From positions 744,598 to 808,597 of the forward strand of contig CP134874.1 in the NCBI GenBank assembly GCA_037318855.1: a stretch of DNA of 64,000 nucleotides. Reading direction: 5' to 3'. The position numbers and the translations under genes were made by a program. Of the stretch, positions 8,147-16,650 are shown one piece after another; the first letter of the stretch is position 1; every line of letters begins with the position of its first letter. The stretch is from Candidatus Sedimenticola sp. (ex Thyasira tokunagai) (GTDB lineage: Bacteria; Pseudomonadota; Gammaproteobacteria; Chromatiales; Chromatiaceae). A model generated the notes under the pieces. It was given only the letters and a program-made list of their open reading frames with translations, did no database searches and was not told the DNA's origin.

Positions 8147-9925
8147 ATGCCCAAGAGACTCACACTGCTGGTCTGTGACTACTTCCACAGGGAGGTGGTG
8201 CGTGTTGTCGAGGAGGAGAAGTTCGGCAACGTGGACGTAGTTGCGTACACCGCCGATTGCGACCATCCGGCTGCTGTTGCCAAGACCCTGAGTCACTCCC
8301 TTGCTGAGCTGGGCGAGGGAGCAGATTCAGTGTGTGTTTTGGGTGGGCACTGCCTCTGTGAGCTTGACCAGAATATCTTATCCGAGGATGTTCGTTTTCA
8401 CCCTATGGAACAGTGCTTTGAACTGTTTCTTGGACCAGAGCAGCTTGACTGTTACCTGAAGCAGGGGGTCCATATAGTGACGCCTGGGATGCTCAATAAT
8501 TGGCAGGCACAGTATCAGAAGTGGGGCTTTGACGATGCTGACGCCAAGGCATTTTTCCTGGAGTCCACCAGTCGCCTGCTTCTGTTGGATACCGGGATCG
8601 ATCCGGCTGTGGTTGAAAAGCTGGAAGCGTTTGCCGATAAGGCCGGATTACTCTGGGAACGGGTCAATGTGGGACTCGATTCTCTACGGCTGTTTCTCAG
8701 GGCGCTGGTTGCAGAGTGGCAGAGAGGAAAACAACAAAAAGAGCAAGATGGAGTGCTCCAGGAGAAAGAGCGGCAGCTGGCGGACTACGCCATGGTCAAT
8801 GACCTGATCAGCGGTATTACTGCACTAACCGACGAGGTCTCAGTGGTGGAGCGGGTGTTGGAGCTTTTTACTATGTTCTGTGGTCCGGGACAGGTGATCT
8901 ACCTGCCGCTATCGGATGAAGGTCCGGGAGAGATCGTTTTTACACCGCCATTTAGTACGGTTGACGATGCAGAGACTAAACGGCTTGCAGGTTTTTCGGC
9001 GCGTTATCAACTGGACGACCAGGGTGGTGGGTTTACCCTGGTTATCGAACGTCAGAGCGTGCGCTATGGTGTCGTATCTGTAAAAGATATCACCTTTCCC
9101 CAGTACCGCCAGCACTACCTCAATCTCTCTCTCAGTATCACCCCGGTTATCGCCCTGGCACTGAGCAATGCCCGTACCTACCAGAAACAGGTGGCTGCTG
9201 AGGAGCGGGTCAAGGGTTTGAATCAGCAGTTAAATCAGAAACTGATCACTGTCAATGCCCTTAATAAGGAGCTGGAGGCATTCACCTATTCGGTTTCTCA
9301 TGATCTAAGAGCACCTCTGCGCAGCCTTGATGGATTCAGCCGGATGCTGGTGCGGGATTATCCCGACAGGTTGGACGACCGTGGTCAGCACTTATTGGAA
9401 CGGGTGATGGTAAATGCCCAGCGTATGGGGCAGTTGATCGATGACATGCTGCGGCTGTCGCGCCTGACCCGGGGAGAGTTGACACTGGCGCAGGTGGACC
9501 TGAGTCAGATCGCTTCCGAGATGGCTGCCGATCTGCAACAGACGGCGGAAGAGCGGCAGGTTGAGTTTGTTATCGCCGATGGGTGCATAGCCCAATGTGA
9601 TGCCGGGATGCTAACAATAGTTCTGGAGAACCTGCTGGGTAACGCCTTTAAGTATACCGGCAAGAGAGCACAGGCGATGATTGAGTTCGGTACAACAGAC
9701 GTTGATGGCGAAGCTGCCTTCTTTGTCAGGGACAACGGCGCAGGTTTCGACATGGCCTATGCGGACAAGCTGTTCAGGCCTTTTCAGCGGCTGCACACTG
9801 ATGAAGAGTTTCAGGGGACCGGCATTGGGTTGGCCACGGTACAGCGCATCATTCAACGCCACGGCGGTAAATTGTGGGGTGAGGGTAAGCTGGGCGAGGG
9901 TGCTGCTTTCTACTTCACCCTGTAA
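8147..9925 (+). CDS. DUF1638-like domain fused to a phytochrome-type histidine kinase
   Basis: 592 residues from ATG 8147. A longer in-frame TTG start at 8087 lies inside the MITE and is unlikely to be ancestral. Residues about 1-200 resemble the DUF1638 family: an alternating alpha/beta stretch with LLVCDYFHREV, VCVLGGHCLCEL and MEQCFELFLGPEQL plus several cysteines. Residues about 225-340 are a GAF-like region. A coiled coil leads to an H-box SVSHDLRAPLRSLDGF (His 385) and an ATPase with NLLGNAFKYT, DNGAGFD and GTGIGLATV. There are no membrane segments, so it is cytoplasmic. This kinase half is of the bacteriophytochrome/Rcp type, different from the other kinases here. The next gene is the matching Rcp1-like receiver. 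The DUF1638 assignment is pattern recognition and needs a profile search. Confidence 0.75.
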   Translation: MPKRLTLLVCDYFHREVVRVVEEEKFGNVDVVAYTADCDHPAAVAKTLSHSLAELGEGADSVCVLGGHCLCELDQNILSEDVRFHPMEQCFELFLGPEQLDCYLKQGVHIVTPGMLNNWQAQYQKWGFDDADAKAFFLESTSRLLLLDTGIDPAVVEKLEAFADKAGLLWERVNVGLDSLRLFLRALVAEWQRGKQQKEQDGVLQEKERQLADYAMVNDLISGITALTDEVSVVERVLELFTMFCGPGQVIYLPLSDEGPGEIVFTPPFSTVDDAETKRLAGFSARYQLDDQGGGFTLVIERQSVRYGVVSVKDITFPQYRQHYLNLSLSITPVIALALSNARTYQKQVAAEERVKGLNQQLNQKLITVNALNKELEAFTYSVSHDLRAPLRSLDGFSRMLVRDYPDRLDDRGQHLLERVMVNAQRMGQLIDDMLRLSRLTRGELTLAQVDLSQIASEMAADLQQTAEERQVEFVIADGCIAQCDAGMLTIVLENLLGNAFKYTGKRAQAMIEFGTTDVDGEAAFFVRDNGAGFDMAYADKLFRPFQRLHTDEEFQGTGIGLATVQRIIQRHGGKLWGEGKLGEGAAFYFTL

Positions 9926-9943
9926 CACCTGGTAAGGGTAAAT

Positions 9944-10399
9944 ATGACACAAAAGGTAAAGAAAATCGTCCTGCTGGTCGAAGATAACCCTGATGACCTT
10001 GAGTTGACACTCGATGCATTCAGGCAGCATGAGATGGATGATCAGATTCAGGTGGTACGCGACGGACAGGAAGCGCTCGACTGCCTCTTTGGCGAGGGTG
10101 ATTATGAGCAGCAAGGGGCATTCTGTCCAAAGCTGACGTTGCTGGATCTTAATCTGCCAAAACTGAGCGGTCTTCAGGTACTTAAGCGGTTGCGTCAGGA
10201 CCAAAGAACAAGAGTGTTGCCAGTAGTTGTTTTGACCTCTTCCTCTCAGGAGGAGGACCGATTGATCAGCTATAATTTAGGAGCCAACGGTTATGTGCGT
10301 AAACCGGTCAGCTACGAGGCGTTTATGGGGGCGGTGAAGGCCTTGAGGCTTTATTGGTTGGGTCTGAATGAACTACCGGGTGAAGGGATTGGAGAGTAA
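9944..10399 (+). CDS. Rcp1-like single-domain response regulator
   Basis: 151 residues, one receiver domain. The acidic pair is EDNPDD, the phosphoacceptor is Asp68 in LLDLNLPKLSG, the conserved Thr/Ser lies in VVVLTSSSQEED, and Lys is in YVRKPVSYEAF. The insertion after the second strand and the NLPKLSG and long C-terminal helix signature are those of Rcp1-type partners of phytochrome-like kinases. It starts 18 bp after the DUF1638-kinase gene and overlaps the next gene by one base (10399), so it is translationally coupled to both. It has no output domain and acts as a phosphate shuttle or by protein contact. Confidence 0.88.
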   Translation: MTQKVKKIVLLVEDNPDDLELTLDAFRQHEMDDQIQVVRDGQEALDCLFGEGDYEQQGAFCPKLTLLDLNLPKLSGLQVLKRLRQDQRTRVLPVVVLTSSSQEEDRLISYNLGANGYVRKPVSYEAFMGAVKALRLYWLGLNELPGEGIGE

Positions 10400-12000
10400 T
10401 GGGCAGCCGACTCAACATTCTATTGGTCGAAGACTCGGAAGACGAGGCGTTACTACTGGAGGATGCCCTTCTCCAAGGTGGTTTTGCACCGATAATAGAG
10501 CGGGTGGAGACTGAGGCTGAGATGCGCTCGGCCCTGGAAGGTCAAGCGTGGGATCTTCTGCTTGTCGATTATGTATTGCCTCACTTCAGCGCGCCTGAGG
10601 CACTAGCCGTTTACCACTCACTGCTTCTGGAGATCCCCTTTATTGTGGTTTCAGGCCAAGTGAACGAGGAGAGTGCAGTCGGCATCATGCGTAGCGGCGC
10701 CCACGACTATATTTCCAAACAGAAGTTGGCACGTCTGATACCAGCTATAGAACGGGAGTTGGCTGAAGCCGAAAGCCGCTGGCAGCGACGACAGGCGGAA
10801 GACGAACTGGATCGACTGCGTCACTACCTCCAGAATGTCATCGACTCCATGCCGTCAGTATTGGTGGGTGTGGATGAAGAGGGTGTCATCACCCACTGGA
10901 ACCGAGAGGCGGAACAGTACAGTGGTGTAGGCAGGGAGCAGGCGGCGGGGAGGGGCCTGGAGCAGGTGATACCGGTACTCTCGGAACAGATGGAGCGGGT
11001 GCGTACGGCTATCCGTGAAAATCAGGCCCAGTCGGTAGAGCGCCATATTCACGAGGTTGAAGGCGAGCACCGCTATGCAGACATCACGATTTTCCCGCTG
11101 GTAGCCAATGCTGCCGTCGGCGCTGTCATACGTTTCGATGACGTGACCGAAAGAGTGCGTATGGAAGAGATGATGATGCAGACCGAGAAGATGATGTCGG
11201 TGGGTGGTCTGGCCGCAGGCATGGCCCACGAGATCAACAACCCTTTGGGCGGTATGTTGCAGGGTATGCAGAATGTACGCAGGCGCCTCAGTCCGGAACT
11301 CCTAAAGAACCGTGAAGCTGCCAAGTCACTGGGGCTCGATCTAGACCTGGTGGACAAATATCTTCAGCAGCGGGAGGTCTACCATCTCATGGAGGGCATC
11401 GCTGAGGCCGGTCGGCGTGCCAGCGGTATTGTTGAAAATATGTTGAGTTTCAGCCGCAAGACCGAGCCGGGTTTCTCTGCCGTTGAGATGACATCGCTGG
11501 CAGATACGACGCTTGAGCTGGCCTCAGTGGACTATGATCTGAAGAAGCGATACGATTTTCGAAGGATTGAGGTGGTACGTGACTATGAGGCCGCTCTGCC
11601 GGCGGTGAGATGTGTGGTAACCGAGATTCAGCAGGTGCTACTCAACCTGCTGCGCAATGCAGCTCAAGCACTGTTCGCGAGGGTGGATAAGGAGGAAGTG
11701 GCGAGAATTCGGTTGGGTCTCCACAGAGAGGGCGGCATGGTGCGGATCGAGGTGGAGGACAACGGTGTGGGAATGACCGAGACGGCTCGGAACCGGGCCT
11801 TTGAGCCCTTTTTTACCACCCGTCCGCCAGGGGAAGGTACAGGGTTGGGACTCTCGGTCTCCTACTTCATTGTCTGCGATGAGCATGGAGGTGAAATGTT
11901 TGTTGATTCCATGCCTGATAAGGGTGCCAAGTTTATCATCAAGCTGCCGTTGTGGCAGGAGAGTGATTTGCGGGGCGAGGATCGATGGCCGGAACGATAA
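10399..12000 (+). CDS. Receiver-PAS-histidine kinase
   Basis: 533 residues, soluble. The N-terminal receiver (about 5-122, Asp57 in LLLVDYVLPHF) is followed by a linker helix, a PAS domain (about 140-250) and a HisKA/HATPase core. The H-box is GGLAAGMAHEINNPLGG (His 277), with DNGVGMTE and [10 protein letters not shown] in the ATPase. The kinase core is paralogous to that of the 5050-7749 protein. With its receiver at the N-terminus it can accept phosphate or signal from an upstream kinase, such as the Rcp-type pair it overlaps, and control its own kinase. The stop is one base upstream of the next start. Confidence 0.9.
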   Translation: MGSRLNILLVEDSEDEALLLEDALLQGGFAPIIERVETEAEMRSALEGQAWDLLLVDYVLPHFSAPEALAVYHSLLLEIPFIVVSGQVNEESAVGIMRSGAHDYISKQKLARLIPAIERELAEAESRWQRRQAEDELDRLRHYLQNVIDSMPSVLVGVDEEGVITHWNREAEQYSGVGREQAAGRGLEQVIPVLSEQMERVRTAIRENQAQSVERHIHEVEGEHRYADITIFPLVANAAVGAVIRFDDVTERVRMEEMMMQTEKMMSVGGLAAGMAHEINNPLGGMLQGMQNVRRRLSPELLKNREAAKSLGLDLDLVDKYLQQREVYHLMEGIAEAGRRASGIVENMLSFSRKTEPGFSAVEMTSLADTTLELASVDYDLKKRYDFRRIEVVRDYEAALPAVRCVVTEIQQVLLNLLRNAAQALFARVDKEEVARIRLGLHREGGMVRIEVEDNGVGMTETARNRAFEPFFTTRPPGEGTGLGLSVSYFIVCDEHGGEMFVDSMPDKGAKFIIKLPLWQESDLRGEDRWPER

Positions 12001-12001
12001 G

Positions 12002-14185
12002 ATGATGCGCCACTTGACCAGTATTTTTGTGCTGCTGCTTCTCGCCTGCCTGTATCCCAATATGCAGGCCTTTGGGCAGCAGGCAGAGCGCCTGGTGGTC
12101 GCCATGCCGGGGGATTTCCCACCCCACTACCATGTGGACGAGAAACAGAAGCCGGGCGGCTTCGCCGTGGAGCTTCTGGATGAGGTCGCTCAAATAGCCG
12201 GGGTTCAACTGGAGTACCGTATATTCGACGGTTGGGCAGCTACCATGGAGGCGCTTAAAAACGGTGAGGCTGATCTTATACCCAATTTGGGAATTACTCC
12301 TCAGCGGGCGGAGTACGCCTCATTTACCGATCCGGTGGAGACCTTCGCTATCGGCCTCTTCGTGCGCGAAACAAACCAGCAGATCACTGGACTGAAAGAC
12401 CTTGCCGGCAAGCGTGCCGCCGGTGTGGTGCAGAACGTGGGCCTCAGGCTGCTCAAGGCCGCAGAGAATATCGAGGTCGTCACTTACGATGCCCATGAGC
12501 ATGCGCTGTTCGCCCTGTTGGCGGGTGAAGTGGAGGCCCTCGCATTTCCCATACCTGTGGCCTGGAAGAGCGCGAGAGGGGCGGGTGTGGACGGGCTGAT
12601 CAAGCAGGTCGGGTCGCCACTGAAAGAGATCAAGCGGGCGATTGCTGTACGTAAGGGTGATGATGCACTGCTCGCCGGCATGAATGCCGCCGTAAAGCAG
12701 TTTGTCGGCAGCACAACCTATGCAGAGATCTACAGCCGCTGGTTCGGTACTCCTGAACCCTACTGGACGGTACAGCGCGTTCTGTGGGTGGGTGGCGGTG
12801 GCGGTGGCTTGCTGCTGTTTGTGGTCGTCATCGCCATGACCTACTGGCGCTACCGTGCCACGGTGGTGCTCTACCGGGATCTGAAGGCAAGCATGGAGGA
12901 TAGGGACAAGGCTCAGCAGGCACTGCAGCAGTTGAATGTAGATCTGGAGTCGCGGGTCGACCAGCGCACCGTGGAGCTGCAACAGGAGATCCATGAGCGC
13001 AAGCAGACTGAGGAGCTTCTGAGAAGCAGTGAGAAAAGTCTGGAAAAGGCCCAGCGAATCGCCAATCTGGGTAACTGGGAGTGGGATATACCGAGCGGCG
13101 GCCTCACTTGGTCTGACGAAATCTACCGTATTTTCGGTCTCCAGCCCGGAGAGTTTGCCGCCTCCTATGAGGCGTTTCTGGAGACGATCCATCCGGAAGA
13201 CCGGGATAAAGTTATCGAGGCTGTCGATAGAGCAGTGAAGGGTATTGCACCCTACTTGATTGAGCACAGAGTGATCCGCCCTGATGGTGAAGTGCGGTAT
13301 GTTCAAGAGCAGGGGGAGGTGAGTAGGGGTGACTCCGGTAAACCTCTGCGTATGCTTGGTGTGGTGCATGATGTCACCGAGCGTAAACGTATGGAGTCCA
13401 CCATGGTGCAGACTGAGAAGATGATGTCGGTGGGCGGCTTGGCTGCGGGAATGGCTCACGAACTGAACAATCCACTCGGAGGTATTCTGCAGGGGCTGCA
13501 AAATATCAAACGCAGACTCTCTCCTGAGCTGGATAAAAATCTCGAGGTGGCCTCGCAACTGGGCCTGGATCTGGAACTGGTTCAGAACTACACGGCGCAA
13601 CGCCAGATCGATAGTTTTATGACAGGTATGGCCGAGGCGGGTGAGCGTGCCAGCGCGATCGTGCGTAATATGCTGCAGTTCAGCCGCAGGTCGGAGATGG
13701 TGAAGAGTGAAGAGGATATCGCGCAACTGATAGAGCAGACTCTGGAACTGGCGGCGGTGGACTACAGCCTCAAAAAACGTTTCGATTTCAGGGATATTGA
13801 GATTGTCAGAGAGTTTGAGTCCGGGGGGGTGGCAGTGAAGTGTATTGCCTCCGAGATCCAGCAGGTGCTGCTGAATTTGCTGCGCAATGCGGCACAGTCG
13901 TTCGGTGAAAAGCCTAAAGAGGCTACTCCCAGGATCACTCTGCGTGTCCGCTTGGAGAGAGAGATGTTGCTCCTTGAGGTGGAGGATAATGGTCCGGGTA
14001 TGGATGAGGCGACTCGCAAAAGGATTTTTGAACCCTTCTTTACTACCCGGCCACCGGGTGAGGGGACAGGGCTTGGACTGTCGGTCTCCTACTTTATTAT
14101 CTGTGATGAGCATGGTGGCCTGATGGAAGTGGAGTCTGCTCCGGGAGAGGGCAGCAGATTCATTATTGGCCTACCCTTAAGCTAA
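12002..14185 (+). CDS. Sensor kinase with fused bac_3 solute-binding sensor (SBP-TM-PAS-HisKA-HATPase)
   Basis: 727 residues from ATG 12002 (or 12005), chosen because a signal peptide (MMRHLTSIFVLLLLACLYP) follows and the previous gene ends at 12000. Residues about 30-255 are a bac_3-type periplasmic binding domain (AMPGDFPPHYHVDEKQKPGG, PNLGITPQRAEYASFTDPV). A membrane segment (about 262-285), coiled coil and PAS domain (about 345-455) follow. The H-box is GGLAAGMAHELNNPLGG (His 486), and the ATPase carries DNGPGMDE and [10 protein letters not shown]. This is the EvgS/BvgS-like way of sensing small polar ligands directly, but with no attached receiver or Hpt domain. It is the third kinase of the local paralogous set. 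Confidence 0.92.
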   Translation: MMRHLTSIFVLLLLACLYPNMQAFGQQAERLVVAMPGDFPPHYHVDEKQKPGGFAVELLDEVAQIAGVQLEYRIFDGWAATMEALKNGEADLIPNLGITPQRAEYASFTDPVETFAIGLFVRETNQQITGLKDLAGKRAAGVVQNVGLRLLKAAENIEVVTYDAHEHALFALLAGEVEALAFPIPVAWKSARGAGVDGLIKQVGSPLKEIKRAIAVRKGDDALLAGMNAAVKQFVGSTTYAEIYSRWFGTPEPYWTVQRVLWVGGGGGGLLLFVVVIAMTYWRYRATVVLYRDLKASMEDRDKAQQALQQLNVDLESRVDQRTVELQQEIHERKQTEELLRSSEKSLEKAQRIANLGNWEWDIPSGGLTWSDEIYRIFGLQPGEFAASYEAFLETIHPEDRDKVIEAVDRAVKGIAPYLIEHRVIRPDGEVRYVQEQGEVSRGDSGKPLRMLGVVHDVTERKRMESTMVQTEKMMSVGGLAAGMAHELNNPLGGILQGLQNIKRRLSPELDKNLEVASQLGLDLELVQNYTAQRQIDSFMTGMAEAGERASAIVRNMLQFSRRSEMVKSEEDIAQLIEQTLELAAVDYSLKKRFDFRDIEIVREFESGGVAVKCIASEIQQVLLNLLRNAAQSFGEKPKEATPRITLRVRLEREMLLLEVEDNGPGMDEATRKRIFEPFFTTRPPGEGTGLGLSVSYFIICDEHGGLMEVESAPGEGSRFIIGLPLS

Positions 14186-14261
14186 GGATCTTCTGATTAA
14201 GAGGTTAACCCAAGCATGCGTATAGGAAGAGCATTGTATAAACAGAGAAGAGGTTATCCCT

Positions 14262-14630
14262 ATGTCCCTAATACTCGTGGTTGATGACGAGGAATCTGTA
14301 CTGCTTAACCTCGTGGCCTATGTTGAGGATGAGGGCTATGAAGTGGTTTCCGCCTCCAATGGTGAGAAGGCGCTTGAACTGATTGCTGAGCGCAAGCCTG
14401 ATCTTGGCATCATGGATATGCGCCTGCCGGGAATGGACGGCAATGAATTGATAGTGAAGGCCCATCAAGCCCATCCACAAATGAAATTTATTGTGCACAC
14501 AGGCTCGGCGGATTATGCAGTACCGGCTGAGCTGGAACGGATCGGCTTGGGAGAAGGAAGTGTATTCAAAAAGCCAGTATCTGATATGGCTGTTTTCACC
14601 GAGGCCATTAATCGTTTGCTGGCTGAGTGA
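14262..14630 (+). CDS. Stand-alone response-regulator receiver
   Basis: 122 residues, a single CheY-like receiver: acidic pocket DDEE, phosphoacceptor Asp52 in IMDMRLPGMDG, Thr in VHTGSADY and Lys in VFKKPVSDM. An AAGAGG ribosome site lies 8 bases upstream of ATG 14262. It sits between the bac_3-fused kinase and the HD-GYP regulator. Like the receiver at 9944 it has no output domain, so it is a candidate phosphate carrier or kinase modulator for the receiver-less kinases of the island. Confidence 0.9.
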   Translation: MSLILVVDDEESVLLNLVAYVEDEGYEVVSASNGEKALELIAERKPDLGIMDMRLPGMDGNELIVKAHQAHPQMKFIVHTGSADYAVPAELERIGLGEGSVFKKPVSDMAVFTEAINRLLAE

Positions 14631-14665
14631 TGTCACCGGTAATTTGACAAGAAGAGAGAGGTTCG

Positions 14666-16492
14666 ATGGGTGAATCGAATAACAGCACCATACTGGTAGT
14701 GGATGATGATCCGGTACTGCGCGAAAGTGTAGCCGCCTACCTTGAAGACAGTGATTTTGAGGTGGTTCAGTCGACCAATGGCCGTGACGGGCTGGAGGTG
14801 TTTACCTCCCAGTTGCCGGACCTCGTACTGCTGGATCTACGTATGCCGGTGATGGATGGTATAGACGCCCTGCCCATGATGGTGGAAGCGAGACCGGATA
14901 CGCCTGTGATCATTGTTTCCGGTATGGGTACTCTGGATGATGCCATCGAGGCACTGCGCTTGGGAGCTTGGGATTTCATCACCAAACCGGTGCACGATTT
15001 GGCTTTTCTCGAACACTCGGTAAGGCGGGCGCTGGAGCGTGCAGAACTGATCAAGGAGAATAGACGTTACAGTGAGCACCTTGAGGATGAGGTGAACCTG
15101 CGAACCGAGGAACTGGCCAACCGAAACGATGAACTGGAGCAGAGCCGGCGGGTGATTCAACAGGCTGCACTCGATTGGGATGATGCTTTTAACGCGGTGC
15201 AGGATCCTCTCTTTATTCATGACGGTCAGCTACGCATCGTCAACGCCAATCGTGCCTATTTCGAACGTGCCGGCCTGACTCACGAGGAGGCAGTCGGCAG
15301 GATTTACTGGGAGCTGTTCCCAAAACTGGATGGGCCGATACCCGGGTGTAAAGAGGCGTTGGTAACAAAAAAGGCTGCGAAATCCAGCGAAATCACGGTG
15401 AGCTCGGGGGAGGTCTTTCTCTCACGCTCTTATACCATTCTCAATCCGGACAGCAGCTACAAGCATTCGCTTCACATTCTGCAGGACATCACCGAGCGCA
15501 AGTGGGCCCAGGAGGCGCTACGCGCCAGCGAGGAGCGTTACCGCCTGATCTTCGAACAGGGTGGTGATTCTATTTTGCTCATTGATCCAAGGAGTGGCGA
15601 TATACTCGATTTCAATGAGCAGGCCTACAAAACCCTGGGCTATACCAAGGTGGAGTTCGCCAGCCTGAAGGTTGCCGATTTTGAAGAAAATGAGCTACAG
15701 GAAGAGGTGCAACATCATTTCGATCTGATATTGCAGACGGGTGGAGACGTTTTTGTTACAAGGCACAGAACCAAGGGGGGTGATCTGCGTGATGTTCAGG
15801 TTACTGCCAGAAAGATCATGCTGGGTGGCAACCCTTATATCCAGGCGATCTTTACCGACTTTACCGAGCGTAAGCGGGCTGAAGAGGAGCGCCGTAAGGG
15901 TATTGAACGACTGCACGGAGTTCTGGTCAAGACCATTCAGGCTATCGCTCTCACCGTTGAAAAGCGTGACCCGTACACCGCCGGTCACCAAGAGCGGGTT
16001 GCAGAACTGGCTGCAGCAATAGCTGGAGAAATGGGACTGGAAGATGAAAGGGTGGAAGGCATACGCATGGGTGCCATGATTCATGATATCGGCAAGGTCT
16101 ATGTGCCGGGTGAGTTTCTCAATCGCCCTGGTAAGCTCACTGAGGATGAGTTCTCCATTATCAAGAGTCACGCCCAGGTGGGCTACGATATCGTCAAGGA
16201 CATCGATTTTTCCTGGCCGGTGCCCCTGATGATTTTGCAACACCACGAGCGTTTGGATGGATCCGGCTATCCCAACGGATTGAAAGGGGATGAGATTATC
16301 CTGGAAGCACGGATCATGGCCGTAGCTGATGTGGTCGAGGCAATCTCTTCCCATCGCCCCTACCGTCCCGGCCTGGGTATGGATGTGGCACTGGGTGAGA
16401 TTACGGATTTCCGTGGTTCACATTATGCCCCCGATGTAGTGGATGCCTGCCTGCGCCTATTCAATGAGAAGGGCTATGTGATTGAGCATTGA
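14666..16492 (+). CDS. Receiver-PAS-PAS-HD-GYP c-di-GMP phosphodiesterase
   Basis: 608 residues. The receiver (about 7-125, Asp57 in LLDLRMPVMDG) is followed by a coiled coil, two PAS domains (about 170-275 and 285-405) and an HD-GYP domain (about 415-600). The HD-GYP metal and substrate motifs are complete: HQERV, MIHDIGKV and HHERLDGSGYPNGLKGDEI, then ADVVEAISSHRPYR. It should therefore hydrolyse cyclic di-GMP when phosphorylated. It is the only recognisable output domain in the first 20 kb. An AGAGAGAGG ribosome site is 7 bases before the ATG. It lies 35 bp after the small receiver and probably shares its transcript. Confidence 0.93.
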   Translation: MGESNNSTILVVDDDPVLRESVAAYLEDSDFEVVQSTNGRDGLEVFTSQLPDLVLLDLRMPVMDGIDALPMMVEARPDTPVIIVSGMGTLDDAIEALRLGAWDFITKPVHDLAFLEHSVRRALERAELIKENRRYSEHLEDEVNLRTEELANRNDELEQSRRVIQQAALDWDDAFNAVQDPLFIHDGQLRIVNANRAYFERAGLTHEEAVGRIYWELFPKLDGPIPGCKEALVTKKAAKSSEITVSSGEVFLSRSYTILNPDSSYKHSLHILQDITERKWAQEALRASEERYRLIFEQGGDSILLIDPRSGDILDFNEQAYKTLGYTKVEFASLKVADFEENELQEEVQHHFDLILQTGGDVFVTRHRTKGGDLRDVQVTARKIMLGGNPYIQAIFTDFTERKRAEEERRKGIERLHGVLVKTIQAIALTVEKRDPYTAGHQERVAELAAAIAGEMGLEDERVEGIRMGAMIHDIGKVYVPGEFLNRPGKLTEDEFSIIKSHAQVGYDIVKDIDFSWPVPLMILQHHERLDGSGYPNGLKGDEIILEARIMAVADVVEAISSHRPYRPGLGMDVALGEITDFRGSHYAPDVVDACLRLFNEKGYVIEH

Positions 16493-16500
16493 TCAGAAAC

Positions 16501-16650
16501 TTTTGTAACTATTCAGCTCACCCCTGTGCGTCTCCATGACTACGTTAAAAAATCATCATTTACACTTGTAAACTCATATTTTTCGCCTTGTCCTGGAGAC
16601 GCACAGGGGCAATCTGAACAGTTACAACATTATGCTGAATAGTTACAAAC
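16501..16650. repeat. 150 bp long inverted-repeat element
   Basis: The outer arms are TTTTGTAACTATTCAGC (16501-16517) and GCTGAATAGTTACAAA (16634-16649). The inner arms CCCCTGTGCGTCTCCA (16521-16536) and TGGAGACGCACAGGGG (16594-16609) are exactly complementary. It lies between convergent genes and can fold into one long hairpin. With no T-run it is a MITE-like repeat rather than a standard terminator, though it may still block read-through. Confidence 0.75.

Noticed and set aside
11801-12001. N-terminal extension of the bac_3-fused kinase
   Set aside because: It overlaps the conserved ATPase end of the previous kinase in another frame. The signal peptide starts at 12002.
12320-14113. A 597-codon open frame on the minus strand opposite the bac_3-fused kinase
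   Set aside because: It mirrors a clearly real kinase on the plus strand, has no recognisable domain, and is rich in His/Gln/Leu as expected for antisense of a high-G+C coding frame.
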